64,000 nucleotides of DNA from Angiostrongylus vasorum. Taxonomy: Eukaryota > Nematoda > Chromadorea > Rhabditida > Metastrongylidae. Each line of letters starts with the position of its first letter. Position 1 is the stretch's first letter. Below the pieces are notes generated by a model, which did not search any database, was not told where the DNA came from, and saw only the letters and a list, made by a program, of their open reading frames with translations. The DNA lies in assembly GCA_018806985.1 (NCBI GenBank), contig JADANN010000370.1:1470001-1534000 (forward strand), given 5' to 3'. Made by a program: the position numbers and the translations under genes. This document shows positions 12,410 to 24,909 of the stretch, in pieces.

Positions 12410-14020
12410 AAGTATTAATCACAATTCAATTGTCCAAAGTATAATAAATAAAGGACGAGATGATCGCCGATTATCCAGAAGACCATTAAAAAATATGGTT
12501 AAAAAGCGAATGTGATGACAACTACTATTGATGGACCAAACCCGTGTCTTCTTAAGAAATAAAAGAATGTTGTTAGTACTCATTATACATCACCGGATCA
12601 TTGGGCCAAAAAAACGGCGAAAATCCTTCCAAATACGACAATCAAGTAGGGGACGGTGGCATTTTCTAGCGAGCAGTAGAGCGCTCACACAGTTCATTGA
12701 AGGTCAAGTATTCTAACGTCAACACCAGCTACCCAACAACTAACTGCTGACGAACAATATGAATTCATAGCAGTTCTTTATATGATAACAACTTTACGCC
12801 CACTCATATTTGACGCACCGTAACATCCAGTACAGTACTCCTACGTTAACATCAAGGCAAACGATTGCCAATAAAAGCAGACCTTCTACATCTTCAGCTG
12901 CTTAAAGTACCAAACTATTCCTAATTTCAGACATCTCCGGTTTGTAAGGGAACGTATTGTCATCAAGACAAGGAAGCGTCTAGTGCGATAAAGAGACCCA
13001 CTTTCCCAGTAAACTGATTAGACTACCAAATCGTTCTTAATCTCAGCAACGGCAGAATTGTCCACGATTTTTAAAAACACTGAACAAAGAAATCACATTG
13101 ACGTGCGATTTGTGGGCGTACGGTATAGAACGCCAGTGAAAGGAAGGCAATGCTCTGATTGGATAGCTATGTCACAAGTGCGGATCGATAACGAGAATCT
13201 CACGTCTACAGTAATACGTACCACAACCGAAAATTACCAACAAAAGTGTACATTCAGGAAACATTTCAAAGGTCCTTTCAATATCCTTTTTCCTCGGATC
13301 CGTTTCTTTTTATCAAAGAACAACAAAGAAAGAATAAACATATCATGTTTGTTATCGCCAAGAAAGATTCATAATTTCATTCTAAGACGATTACATGGAA
13401 TAAGTAACAACGCTTTCTTCGTAAAAAGCTAAGCGCCGTAACACAGTAGGAGCTCTTTCCTTAGCCTTGACTAAAGAAGGTTTCCGGTTTCTGCCACGTT
13501 AAAAAGGAAGAACATAGAAGCGTTCCATCAGTAGACTGAAGCACAATATCTTCGCAAGCTCTAACACGTTCTGTGGAGAACGGGTGCAGATCTGAACGCT
13601 CTCTGATGTCGCATTACAGCTCCTTCCCCTTTCAAATCTGTGACCTGGCTTCGTTAAAAATGTGAGTGCAAAATCAAAAGCTATAGGTGCTTCGTTACCA
13701 ATCGTATTCTAAAGCCATATGGCAGCTCTTAATGAAGCAGAATAAAGTACAACTGGAATTCCAGAAACTGCATCCGGAAAACCTGCACACTTCTGAAAAC
13801 ACGTTTGTTTTTTATGGAACCTGCAATCAATTCAAAGTCTATTGCTTGGAATATTTCGAAGTATTTGCTCGGAAACGGAAAGAAAGCCATCGACTACTTC
13901 GAAAACTGCAAATAACGGATCGATCAGACGAAATCTGCTGTTATAATTGCTTCGGTCGTAAGTTTTTTACCGCCCATTACACCAGAGAACGACGATCTAA
14001 CACCAGACAATTCCGCAGCA
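12410..14020. other. Intergenic stretch with no recognised gene
   Basis: Plus-strand open frames at 13058-13432 and 13687-14220 are the longest here, but neither shows a known motif, and the second runs into a microsatellite. No repeat family named here is present. I see nothing I can support as a gene. Confidence 0.5.
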
Positions 14021-14026
14021 GACTTC

Positions 14027-14071
<45 letters not shown>

Positions 14072-14150
14072 TGTATATATGTATATGTATATATATACAC
14101 ACACCACACACACACGTACATACACATATTTATACATATATACACACACC
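14027..14150. repeat. Compound (TA)n/(TACA)n/(CA)n microsatellite
   Basis: A run of TA dinucleotides passes into TATG/TACA and CACACA units. Confidence 0.9.
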
Positions 14151-14749
14151 ATACCAGCGAAATACACTAAGAAACGGAATATCTATTTTATCTAAATATA
14201 TGGTAATGGAGATTTTTTAGACGAAAACATTTGACGACTGTTGAGTGGTGCGTGTAGGTGGAATCGATCAGTGGATGATCGGTAGTGATGGGTGGATGGA
14301 TGGATGACCTGATGGAATTCCATGCGAGAGGCGCGCATTAATGTGAAAACGGGTCTGAGTTCTGGAATCTATTCTGGAAGTATTTGATATCACTGAGAAA
14401 CTGAGAAACTGGAAAACTGAACTGATTTCTGTACTCGACAGAAAGATCAATCACTTTAATGAGCAGGTTTGTAAAGGTACTTACACTCACAACCTCGCCC
14501 TAAATGCCCCCTTTTTGTCAACCATTCGACAACAAACATGTTTTTTCTTTCCGAACAAAAAAACATGGAGGAAATTGAATTACCACATTACTACTCACTA
14601 TAGCACATTTAGAATTGGTTAGAATTGATATGAAGGTGGAAGGCAGGCTAAAATCGACTAGTAGCTGTATCGTTTGTGAGGAAATTTCGGCAAGATATCC
14701 GCCTGATAAGGGAAACTGTGACGAGATATCGCTTGACAAACCATCCTAA

Positions 14750-14790
14750 AGGTCTCTCTCTCTCTCTCTCTCTCTCCCTTTGTCTCTCTT
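14750..14790. repeat. (CT)n microsatellite
   Basis: A run of about 13 CT units followed by CCCTTTGTCTCTCTTCTC. It forms a long pyrimidine tract directly before a candidate splice acceptor at 14800-14801. Confidence 0.9.
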
Positions 14791-14801
14791 CTCATTCACA
14801 G

Positions 14802-14889
14802 AGTGAAAGTTTCATATGGTGAATATTCTCGTGACGATAAAGAAATCATCACGAAATACGTGGAATTCTCTCGAATGCTAAGCTATCAG
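14802..14889 (+). CDS. Candidate internal exon of an unidentified gene
   Basis: An 88-base segment lies between a pyrimidine-rich CATTCACAG acceptor and a CAG/GTTTGA donor. It reads as 29 codons without a stop: VKVSYGEYSRDDKEIITK then YVEFSRMLSYQ. The composition looks coding but I do not recognise the family, and I found no partner exons nearby. It could also be a chance open segment. Confidence 0.3.
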
Positions 14890-15754
14890 GTTTGACGACC
14901 TTTTCTCTGAGACTACACATACGGGTCCAAATAAAATCCCTTACTGAACGACTCATGGTGAAAACGATAGGGGCAAAGTCCGTCAACCTCTCCACTGTCG
15001 AGCACATCGAACACGTACCAACAAGTCTCATTTCTCTCCATCGTACACCAAAATTATTCAAGGGAAACAAAGTGCACCACAGTTTCCGATGATTTTGACT
15101 TCTTTTTTAGCTTTTGTCCAGAAAGTAACGGTGAAACGGCCTGTCAACTTTGCTATGAAAAGAGCTGTCGCTTCCGGATAAAAACTTGGAACTCCTCAGC
15201 TTGGGAAACCCCTGATGAAGGTTGGACTTCCGCTGCGAATCTCATCTCGACATCCACTGATTACCTGCTCTCAAATGAAAAATGGATCTCCTATCAATCA
15301 ATTCGTCACCCACCGTTGAGGAGTGAGACAACCCGTCGAGAAATCATAGACTTCAAAAAATTTAAAGGACTGAACTACCTGCTTAAAATGGAGAAACAAG
15401 AATATTATGAGAGGCATGAGCAAAATTGCTAGATAGCTCTCACAAAAAACAGGCTAAATCCTCGCAATCACCGAGTTTTGTTTATTTGTTGCAATCATAT
15501 CATTTACCAAATATGTAAAGCCAGTAGTAGCAAACTTTCCACTTTACCACTGCCACCTGACAGAGAGACCTGTGCAATGAATTGCGCTTGTTGTATGCGT
15601 ATCAAGAAAATCACAATTTTCCTGCCTTTGGTTTTCACTGTTCACCGTTTTAGACGACATGGTAACTCGATGAGCTTTTTTATGTGGAGGTTTCAAATTT
15701 CCCAGATATATATGGAAAGTTTATTGTTTTTTTATTTATTTCATTTTGATCCTT

Positions 15755-16110
15755 TCCTCACGTCTGCTGTGCGGATCACAGAACTTCTCACATTCGATTC
15801 GTTTCCTCACATCCATTTTCCACGAAGATCTTTCAGCTACGTGTGGCTTCGGCTACTGCTTGAGGATTTCCATTTTCATCTTGAATGTCGTAGAATGCTG
15901 GTCGTTCAATTCTTCCTGAAGTCCTGACATAGCTAGGCTGGAACGTTCCCAAACGAATTGCAGAGAATGGTTTTTTCCCAGACAACTCCAGTACTAATTT
16001 CCCGACCCAGGAGGAATGAAAGGCTTGGTTGGTCCGGAACGGAATCGAACTACCACGATGTTGTTGATGACGGACATCACTACCAATGTGCTATCCACTC
16101 ATTGGAAATT
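15755..16110 (-). repeat. R3 SINE-like repeat
   Basis: A good antisense copy. Read on the minus strand it opens with GTGGATAGCACATTGGTAG (A-box-like), then TAGTTCGATTCCG (B-box-like), and ends in the CACGTCTGCTGTGCGGATCA region. The sequence GGCTACTGCTTGAGGATTTC in the middle is shared with the other R3 copies. Confidence 0.8.
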
Positions 16111-16112
16111 TT

Positions 16113-16885
16113 ATGCATTTTGGAATTTGAGATTTGATACAATAGTATAGATGGGGATTGTTTCACAGATTGTTCATAGATAGGATGGGTAATAGTATAG
16201 GGATGGGAATGGGAACGAACCCTAAACCTCAGACCATGTGCTTTCCATCCACTTGATTATTAGTCTTTAGTCGAATCGAATATATCTACATACATACAAC
16301 CACATTAAGACAAGTAAAAATCGACGACGGTTACGAATACCCAACGCAACGCTAAAGCGCATAGAATGAGGTAGAGTGGAGAAAGACGGCTACCCAAAGC
16401 CGTACGGATAACCATAGGATTTCCGCAGTGGAGAACGAGAAAAACTAGAAAAAAGCAGCGTTTATAGCAAAGATTGTGGACAAATCGAAACTTATATCGG
16501 AGAACATTGACGTTTAAACTTCAGTCGAAAAAGCGAATAAGCAGGATCACAGTGAATAAAACAAAGTACACCATGCAGCTCATAAATGATTCTGTTCATG
16601 TAGCATGACAGAACTGGTACGTAACAAACGAGGAAAAAAGCTCATTTTGACCGGACTAAGTAGGAATCTAAGATGAAGGAACAACTTGTTAACGACAAAA
16701 TCAGAAATATTCTGAACAACATTTTCAGCAACAACTTGATGATATCTGTTTGTGATGGTTGCAAAAACATAGAATCTAAAAAGAAGGTCTCCGAATCCGA
16801 TCCCGTTCAGTTTTGACAAATGCGCGTTTTAATGAGAAGAAACTAACTATATCACGATAAAAAAATAGATATAGTGTTGATATGT
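16113..16885. other. Intergenic stretch with no recognised feature
   Basis: I see no exon with splice signals, repeat family member or RNA gene. A minus-strand frame at 16580-16819 has no recognisable motif. Confidence 0.45.
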
Positions 16886-16933
16886 GTTCTTTCTTTGAAG
16901 CTTACACGAGGTTAATAGATAATTTTATTAGGT

Positions 16934-16962
16934 TGACGTTTCGACGTCTTCATTTTCATCAG
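16934..16962 (-). ncRNA. Hammerhead-like ribozyme motif
   Basis: On the minus strand: CTGATGA, AAATGAAGACGT, CGAAAC, GTC. CTGATGA and GAAAC-GTC match the hammerhead core exactly. Stem II is weak and stem III is absent. Confidence 0.35.
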
Positions 16963-17012
16963 AGACGATGACCCGATTCAGTGGTGCACAATTGTTCATC
17001 GTCTCGGATCAT

Positions 17013-17048
17013 CAGCTCTGATGAAGGCGAATAGGTCGGAACGACATC
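17013..17048 (+). ncRNA. Hammerhead-like ribozyme motif, degenerate
   Basis: AGCTCTGATGAAGGCGA is followed by ATAGGTCGGAACGACATC. The CTGATGA half is intact, but GAAAC is changed to GGAAC. Confidence 0.3.
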
Positions 17049-17228
17049 CGAGTAAAGGTTGTTTATCAACCTCGTGTAAGCTTATCAAAGAAAGAATACA
17101 TATTAATTAGTCATAACGAAGTGAAAGGAAGGTCGATTTTTTTGTTATTATTGTTTGTTGTTGTGTTTGTGGTTGTTAAACAGCATACGTTTATTTCCAT
17201 ACAACGACACACATACAGCACAATCGTG

Positions 17229-17263
17229 GCCGACGTTTCGGCAGTATCGCCTTCTTCACAGCC
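17229..17263 (-). ncRNA. Hammerhead-like ribozyme motif
   Basis: On the minus strand: GGCTGTGAAGAAGGCGATAC then TGCCGAAACGTCGGCC. GGC/GCC can form stem II, GAAACGTC is intact, and GGC/GCC can close stem I. The CTGANGA half is altered by an inserted TG. Confidence 0.35.
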
Positions 17264-17264
17264 G

Positions 17265-18215
17265 TTTTTTACGTGCCTTCTACTGAGGAAGACCTGCTGA
17301 TCACAGTCGCATATGGTTGACGATTTTGATCAGTGTTGCTATACTAGTACTGTAAGGAAAAACAGGTGAAGAATTTCCTGCTTCCGTTTTTTTATATTTT
17401 AAGCTCTAATTAACACATTTAGCAATGATAAAATCGGGTTCACATATGTGCGGTGACCTCTTCAAGACAATGACAACGATAAGAGTTGTCCTCATCCCGG
17501 CAGGCCTATTTCGACGAACAAGAGATAATGAAAAAATCATTGCCTAGTTGAAAGTTATTGACAGCTAAAGACTGCAGAAGTCAGAGGGTCACTTATATTG
17601 AACAACAAACAGCTTTCGGGCAATTACGACTGCTTCGGATGGTCATTGTGAGCGATGCAGGAGTCGGAATAATCGTCACAACGCTTAGCTACATGTATTC
17701 TTTACGTCTTGCTTAGTACTAACCGCTACCAATTCTTATCGAGATCTCTTGGTTTATTCACTTTATTCACAAGACCACGCATCCCTTGATTATCATATAA
17801 TCAGATCTCTGCAAAAATCATCTTGATAGCATGAATCAACCTCTTTTAAAGCCTGAAGGAATCATCTAGACTATTTTTCATGTTCAAAAGTCCCAGAAGT
17901 TTTATGGTCAGGAGATCATGCAATTTTGGAAAGATGGCGGATCTTCTGAATACACTGACGCACAGTTCACTAAACTTGTTGCACTAAATCCAATTAGGGA
18001 AGTCCTGCACACGAAGTTTGCTAAGAAATGGTACGAATATTGTAATCGACCAATAGCAATCCTAAGAATAAATTTGAATAAAAACATATAAAAAACAAAT
18101 TTGAATAAAAATAAATGAAATATAAATAAAATAATAAAAAGATAAAACGAAGAATATAAGAAAAATAAAATAAAATATGATGTAATGAGCAATGAGAAAT
18201 GAGAAATGAGAATCA
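17265..18215. other. Intergenic stretch with no recognised feature
   Basis: I see no gene. An AT-rich segment at 18060-18180 (ATAAATAAAATAATAAAAAG type) precedes the retrotransposon remnant. Confidence 0.45.
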
Positions 18216-18219
18216 CATT

Positions 18220-18935
18220 GCAGAGACCACCTCATAGGTATAACTTGGGCGATCAATGAACATGGAAAACAACATGAGGGAGGAAATAGATAGAAGAAGG
18301 AGAGCAGCTTGGGCCGCATTCGGGCCTCTCCAAGAAGCCACCGACCAATTGAAGGACCCGAAAATCCGCGCTCATCTCTTCGATTCTACGGTCCTCCAAG
18401 CGCTCTCTTATGCTGCGGAGACGTGGGTTGATACTTCAACTACGTCAAGAATGCTTCGCATACTCACAGAGCGCGTGAAGGATGTCTTCTGAAATATAAC
18501 CGGAACTCTCAATATCTAGCCGGAATGCGAAGCTCTGACCTTCGAAATCTGTCACATATTCGAGATCCGGGAGATTATACATCCATAGCGAACATAGATG
18601 GGCTGATCACACAATGAGAAGAACGGACGACAGATGGACGAAAAGAACAATAGAGTGGACTCCAAGAGAATGTAAACGTCCCCTAGGACGGCCATCTACA
18701 CGTTAGGCGGACGTGTTCGTAAACAAAGTTAATCAGCTGTACCCGCAGCTGCAGTTGTTTTATAGATCACGATACGAGACTCGCAAGCGCTACCATGACT
18801 GAACAAGACCACCACCATGGACTACGATTGTGAGAGAAAGGAACGAATGGCATAAGTGCTGATGTCCGCACAGCTTGTGAAGACGGACCATCCAAGTATC
18901 CAAGTAAGTAAAATAAAATAATAAACAAATAAAAC
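18220..18935 (+). mobile_element. RTE-type non-LTR retrotransposon remnant, C-terminal part
   Basis: The plus strand encodes EEIDRRRRAAWAAFGPLQEA, DPKIRAHLFDSTVL and AAETW, the conserved region after the reverse transcriptase of RTE-type elements. The frame breaks after 18490, but the nucleotide sequence continues in parallel with the copy at 55.9-56.6 kb down to the end CCAAGTATCCAAGTAAGTAA. A short tandem repeat end is typical for RTE. Nonfunctional. Confidence 0.8.
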
Positions 18936-19134
18936 ACTAAATCGAAGATAAAAAATACTTTAGAACACGACATTTATAGAGATGTGAATGACGAATCGAA
19001 TTACTCATCAACAGAAAATTTGAGAATAAATTTTAAATAAAAAACAAAAATGGAAGTTTCCTTCAACCGGTTATAAGTGCGCGGTTGTGTAAATATCACA
19101 ATCTATCGTTTGCTTTCATTTATATGATTAAATA

Positions 19135-19475
19135 ATGTGAATCTCAGCATTTCTTCCATTTACTTCATTGTCTTGGACCAATCATCCACGTAGGCACTTC
19201 GATTTGCTTGTGGGTTGGATGGGTTGCTTTGTCTTCTTCATGAATGTCGTTAAATGCTAATCGAATCCGTGAAATCTTGGGATACCTCTATTAATGGGCT
19301 TTCAGGTCTTCACAAGATTAGGTAGGCCGCCTTCGTGGATAGTAACGAATTTTTCTGGCGGCTTTTTTCCGAAGTCTGGGAACAAGTTGACCTGCCTGGA
19401 TGGATGTGGAGCTTGGTTGGCCTACAGACGTGTCGAACCAATAACCATGTGTATATTGCACAACATCTCTAGCCC
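19135..19475 (-). repeat. R3 SINE-like repeat, diverged
   Basis: An antisense copy recognised by GTCTTCTTCATGAATGTCGT, AAATGCTAATCGAATCCGTG and the final GTGTCGAACCAATAACC, which would be the B-box side. Substitutions are frequent. Confidence 0.5.
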
Positions 19476-19479
19476 TTCA

Positions 19480-20125
19480 GCTACGCACACCCCATACCAC
19501 ACGGTAGTGATCTACATTTTAGAATTCACAATAATTCATGGAACCGCTCGTCTTCTAAAATGTGCAGCACCAATCATCATACTGCGCTGTTCTGAACTCC
19601 CGGAGAACTAGGATGATGCGTTTTAGAAATCATAATATGAGAGGCCCAGTATTCTATCATTCAAAGTTCAACTATATCCACTGGCTGAGCGAAGAAACAG
19701 AAAACTTCATCGACCTCGGATGGAGATGAAACAGATGACCGTATGCATGGGCATGCCGCTTTGACAACCATCACTAGTCAACCCCCCTAACGAAAATGGG
19801 TTTCCTTTGATTTCATTCTTTTATAAAAGTTCTGACTTTAAAATTAAATAAATTGGGATAAGAAAAAAAAACGAATGTCGACCAGTAAGGAATTTCATGG
19901 CTTTGGAAATAGCTTAAAGTGTTTATTGTTGGTGAAACAGCTCATCATCACAATTTCATCGTTACACTAAAAAGAAAATGTAATAAAACCGGATCTAATC
20001 ATGCGATTCTGTGACCGAATCACTTAACCAGACGTCAATCGAAAGTTTTAACACAGTTGTGACGATGCCTAATTTTCGAAAATTGGTGTGTAGAAGGAAT
20101 TAACCTTGGTATGGATGCATCACTG
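19480..20125. other. Intergenic stretch with no recognised feature
   Basis: I see no gene, RNA gene or repeat family member here. Confidence 0.45.
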
Positions 20126-20127
20126 GC

Positions 20128-20403
20128 GCGTGTAGCGTAGTGATAGGAGGTGCCTTGCAAGACTCGTGGAATCGGTCTTCGCCCCCCATGGCCCACCAAG
20201 CCTTCCATCCCTTTGGGGTCGGAAAATTGGTACCAGACTTGTCTCAAAGGATAGCAGCACCGGCTCGATACATCGGTAGCTTACCGCGAGTCGTTGTAAA
20301 GGCCAGATATGCATTCAATCACCTTCTAACCACGCTTAATGAAGTCGAATGCATGGCGCATCCTTCAGGGTTGACCAACGCCGAGAGCTTTATCCTTTTT
20401 TTA
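20128..20403 (+). repeat. R1 SINE-like repeat
   Basis: A full sense copy from GCGCGTGTAGCGTAGTGATAGG (A-box-like) through GTGGAATCGGTCTTCGC, CCCATGGCCCACCAAGCC and CCGCGAGTCGTTGTAAAGGC to GCCGAGAGCTTTATCC. Open frames over it are repeat frames. Confidence 0.85.
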
Positions 20404-20404
20404 C

Positions 20405-22600
20405 CTTTATTAGTGCATCGGACTCAATTCCTGTAATTATGTATGTGCTAAAATCCGACATTGAAATAGTGAGCAGACTCTGACAAATAATTTTACTCAT
20501 CAACAATGGTGAAAATATTTTGGAACATGTTTAAACTTGTGTGGATTTATGGTGAAAATTTGGCCAAGCATTTTAAAATCTTATTTTTTCAACTTCACTT
20601 CAACAACAGTATTTCAACCTACGAATTAACTATCGCTATGGTTGAACACTTCGGTCCAACGCTTAGGACGAGACTAAGATTGAGTGCATTTCCTCCGAAC
20701 ATACCGTGGTCCACAATCTAAGCACTGTCCTAATTAGAATTTGAAGTTGTTGAATTTGGCGAGTTGCTTTAAAACTGCGGTATATTCTAGGGATTGAAAA
20801 CGATAAAGTGTAAACAACATAAGTCTAGACCAAGCCGGATATGAAAATATTCACCAGCCAAGCACTTTCACCTACTAAGGAATCTTCGAAATCACATGCA
20901 GTAGAGTGTTATCTCCAGAAAAGGGAAACTCGAGCCCGTCTCGGCTGTTTCCCTCTTAAAAAGCGAATCTAATGGGCTTAAACGCTCTCGTCGAACTGCA
21001 TGTCATTCGAAAGCAGTTTTCCCTTCAGAATGCATCATAATCTTCGCCAGCCAGAAAAATCGTACGCGCATGTTGTCTCGGTCGTGGCCGAATTCCTCTT
21101 GGGGCAACTAAAAGGCGAGGCGAATGTCGATGTAACAGAGCACCCTACTGTCGCCCTCCGTAAATTGTTCATCCAGTAACTTGTTGCTCTGCGATTGCAG
21201 ACAACAGTGGCTGTCAGATCGACAGCCGAGTAACCTGATCTGAGTCCATCAATTAATAGAGAGTCCAGCAGGCGATCTACGGTAGCCGAGCGATGATATC
21301 CCAGTTCCTCCACTATTTAGTGGCACCCAGATCTTTTTTCCACATGGTGTTCCAGATCATTAATGAACGTCAGAACAATAGAGACACGATGAAGTTGTGA
21401 TCAGCAGTTTCATTCAACACGTCGCCGTTGACGTCTGTGTGGGCGACGCGAGTGCTACGGCCCAGAAAGCGTTCGTGGTCGATGATTGCCCGAATTTTTC
21501 ACCTAGTTCATCAATTTCAGCAAAGTTCAAACAATGTAGGATTCACTTGCGATGAACGAAAGTTGGCAAAAGCTTCAAACAATGGAATTCCCAAAAATTC
21601 TATGTTATGTAGTCTTTGCGATATTGTAATGACTACGATTGTCTCGAAAAGAACTTGAAAGGACAAAGAACAACAAAGAGGAAGATTAGAAGAAAAAAAC
21701 AAATGTTGGTGAAGAAACCGGAGAAATGAACTTCGGAGTTGTTTTTCGGAGGTAAACACCATGCTTAGAAACTAGTTTTATCTAGTAGTTGGCCATAATA
21801 TAGAAGTATGTGCGTCAAGTATTGAATGTTTACAATCGTTTGAACGAAGCTGATTTCAAGTTATAGAGACTGGAAAGGTCAGAACCATGACAGCTATGTG
21901 AAGTTCCCAGCACAAATGTATCACGAATATTAAAGTTTCTCTAGCCTCATTGTAGCTATAAACCGGTTAGATCGTACAGTTACACGTCGCCAACTGATAG
22001 GAGCGGAGAAGCTATAACGTTCAAAAGAACATTGGAAATTTGTGCTTATCTAAGCAGTTGTAAGCTTTAGCGAAGAAGAAATTTCTATGGTCGCCTAACG
22101 GAACGTGGAGACGCTGAAATGTTATAGTGGAACTGATTGTCAATGATGAAACAGTTCCAATAAGTTGGATTCTTAACGATAGAGCGCACTTCTCAACTAG
22201 TAGTTTACTCTAGATTCAAGGCACTCTAGATTCAAGGTATTCTTAAATATACGTATTGGCATGTGAAAGGTGTAAATATATACACAAATATTAATGTATA
22301 GAAACATATAACTATACAGCGCATATGAAGCATATATGCCTCACATGTTCGTCCATTTATTAAGTCGATTAAAGCTAACCAAACCTATATAAGAGGATGT
22401 GTATAGAGAAGAGGATAATAGAAGTGTGATTGGACCGGCCTCCATCGAGGCGCAATCGCCGCGTAATCGAGGTCAGTTTGCTAAACTCAACCACAATAAC
22501 CCTACTAACACAAAATTGGCTTTTTTTTCATCGGTTAAAGGAAAGAATTGCTTCGTTGTTCAACAAATCTGATTGAAGTTCATCTACAAGTCTATCCATT
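20405..22600. other. Intergenic stretch with no recognised gene
   Basis: The longest open frames (21035-21313 minus, 21428-21658 plus) show no recognisable motif. The composition at 20900-21330 is less AT-rich than around it and could be an old transposon, but I cannot name it. No RNA gene seen. Confidence 0.4.
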
Positions 22601-22629
22601 TACTAACAAAGGATAATAGATAAAGCGTT

Positions 22630-22885
22630 CAGGGTTCAGATCTACCTCTTATGGTCGGGCCATGAATTCAGCTCTATTCGTAGCACCGTAGAGATGGTTG
22701 AATGACGTATTAAACCCACTGGATTAGCGGGAGTCTACCAACGTATCGAGTCAGCGTTTTTATCCTCGCAGTTAAGTACTTGCGTATCCCGGCGAGGTGG
22801 GAACCTGTTCAAGCCAGGCCGTGGAATCAAACCTCAGGTCACGTATGTATTGAAGAGCACCTCCAATCACTACGCAGCAAACGTC
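22630..22885 (-). repeat. R1 SINE-like repeat, diverged
   Basis: Antisense R1 order is kept (AAAGCGTTCAGGGTT, AACGTATCGAGTCAGCG, TTTTTATCCTCGCAG, GTGGAATCAAACCTCAGGTC, GCACCTCCAATCACTACGC) with many changes. Confidence 0.55.
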
Positions 22886-22889
22886 TCTC

Positions 22890-23615
22890 AGTTACAAATA
22901 TTTCATCATAGCTCGAATTTAACACTAGTGCACATAGAAGGACTGCATGGTACGGCACTCCACATTATGGATTACGTTGTACTTGATGAAGTGAACTCCA
23001 GCAGGTTGACAACTAAGGAATTCCCAAAAACAACGTTGCTTGACTCGTCACGATACTGGCCTTCCAATAATACCAGATAAGATAATTTCTCTAGTAAATA
23101 GGCTACTGAAGGAATATAACAAACTCTTAGAAGAAACTTTGCATTCATCTTCTAAAATATGCATAGCTTCTCTGAAATATTAGATGATCGCTCTTCACTG
23201 TGATTGGATCCAAGCACTTTTCCCACTGCTTTTGTTTCCTTGCGAACTTCAACTCAACCGCGGAGATAGTCGTGTTCATGTGATTCGAATTCTGGTTGAA
23301 AATTATATCCCTACTCACCTAGACCAAAACGAATAGAATACAAGAAGTGATGGAATCTGAAGCGTAGATGTGGTAACGAGTTATGTAAAATAATAAAAAA
23401 AGGAACTCAAAAAATAGCAGTGTAATCTAAAAAAGTTAGCCGTTTTCACCAAGGTGCACCAAGCGTACACATCGACGACGAATTCGGATGCACCGTTAGA
23501 TCCTATACAACCAAATAGCCTTTGTTGTGTGGGATAGACGAGTCTCCACGCGAAAAAGTAAAAAGAAACTATCCGTGGATTGAAAAAAGGTAGAAAATGA
23601 TTGTAGCAGAGGGCA
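22890..23615. other. Intergenic stretch with no recognised feature
   Basis: I see no gene or repeat family member. Confidence 0.4.
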
Positions 23616-23617
23616 TA

Positions 23618-23795
23618 CATCACCTAGTGGTTAGAGGAAGCATGCAGTATAGTATACGAGTGGTTGGGGGGCACAAATTATTAGCAGACTTGTCTGGTAG
23701 GAAAGCAGCACTGGCTCGATACATCGACAGGGTCACATCATCACTTAGGGATTGATCTACACCAAACGCTTTATCCTTCCTTATTGTGGCCGAAG
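23618..23795 (+). repeat. R1 SINE-like repeat, shortened
   Basis: CACCTAGTGGTTAGAGG opens the copy. AGCAGACTTGTCTGGTAGGA, GCACTGGCTCGATACATCG and CGCTTTATCC follow. The middle and the GCGAGTCATTG segment are missing. Confidence 0.65.
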
Positions 23796-24109
23796 AAAAA
23801 GACCTGTACTTTGCTGGTAAAGATCTATTGCTTATGATGGTTTCTAGGCCGACTAATAAAGTCTATCATGAGTTAAGATACATTCCTGTCAAACTGAAAG
23901 ATAAAATTATTATCAGTTACTATACGAAAATAAAGCCAATCCATATCGTCCAGAATGTGTTAAACAACTCTGGATCAAAGAAGCGTGAAAAATTAAAAAA
24001 ATCCTCACCAACAAGGAATAATCTGGGAAATCGGGCGAAAACCAGGAAGTTCGTTAGTAAAGGGTCAATTTTCGTAAATCTATCATTCTTTGGCCTATAA
24101 CGAGTATAA

Positions 24110-24385
24110 AATAAAGGATTAAAAGGATGAAACTCTCGGCTTTGATAAATCCTTGAGGGCTGGGCTATGGATTCGATTTCAGTAAGCATCGTTACAGGTG
24201 ATTAAATGCATATCTGGCCTGTACAATGACTCGCGGTGGCCTACCGATGTGCTCCTCCCAGGCAGGTCCGGTGCCATTTTGCCGACCCGGCGGATGGAAG
24301 GCTTGATGAGCCTGGGCGCGGGATCGATCCCATGTGTATTGCATGGCGCCTCTAACCACAACGATACACGCGCCCTTATAACCAG
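24110..24385 (-). repeat. R1 SINE-like repeat
   Basis: A full antisense copy: CTCTCGGCTTTGAT, TGACTCGCGGTGGCCTACCG, GGATCGATCCCATGTGTATT (B-box region) and CCACAACGATACACGCGCC (A-box region). Confidence 0.85.
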
Positions 24386-24679
24386 AATAGCGTAAAAATG
24401 GGAAAAAAAAGTATGAAAGAAGAAACTAGCGCGACTTGGCAGAATCTCCAAACGTTTGCCATTGGAAAAAATTTGCATTTTTACGAAGATAACATTCAGA
24501 TGCCCATTTTAAGAAAAGGATTACAAATGAACACAATCGCATGGTAATATTTCATGAGATTTGTTAATACGTCATAAAAGAACAGTAATATCCAGATGGA
24601 TTGCAAGTAGAGTGATTTCGACATCAGCTGATAAATAGAATGCTTTCTTCGACTTTGCCTAAGTTCGCTACCTGCCGAG

Positions 24680-24895
24680 TTAACCACGCCTCACTTTTTG
24701 GGGTCAGCTAATTGGTTCCAAACTTGTCTGCAAAGGGAAACAGCGGATTTGACACATTGTCAGGAAAAATTAAGTTATTTTACAGGCCGAATATGCAACC
24801 AGTAATAATCTCTATGGTGCTAGGAATGGAGTCGAATACATGACACGTTCTTAAGAGAGACCAATGCCGAAATCTTTGTCCTTTACCTGACCCAT
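24680..24895 (+). repeat. R1 SINE-like repeat, old copy without its 5' end
   Basis: TTTTTGGGGTCAGCTAATTG, CCAAACTTGTCTGCAAAGG, TATGCAACCAGTAATA and AGAGACCAATGCCGAAATC follow the R1 order, but the promoter part is absent. Confidence 0.5.
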
Positions 24896-24909
24896 CTAAT
24901 CAACTATCC

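Larger units (their letters stand above)
16890..17094. repeat. Foldback element with 24-base inverted ends and two hammerhead-like motifs
   Basis: Ends are AGCTTACACGAGGTT at 16899-16913 and AACCTCGTGTAAGCTTAT at 17068-17085, with the flanks TTCTTTGA and TCAAAGAA extending the inverted match. Inside, a hammerhead-like motif lies on the minus strand (16934-16962) and another on the plus strand (17013-17048), facing each other. Confidence 0.7.

Noticed and set aside
13687..14220. A 177-codon plus-strand frame that might be a gene
   Set aside because: The last third is a translated TA/CA microsatellite and the rest shows no family motif or splice support.
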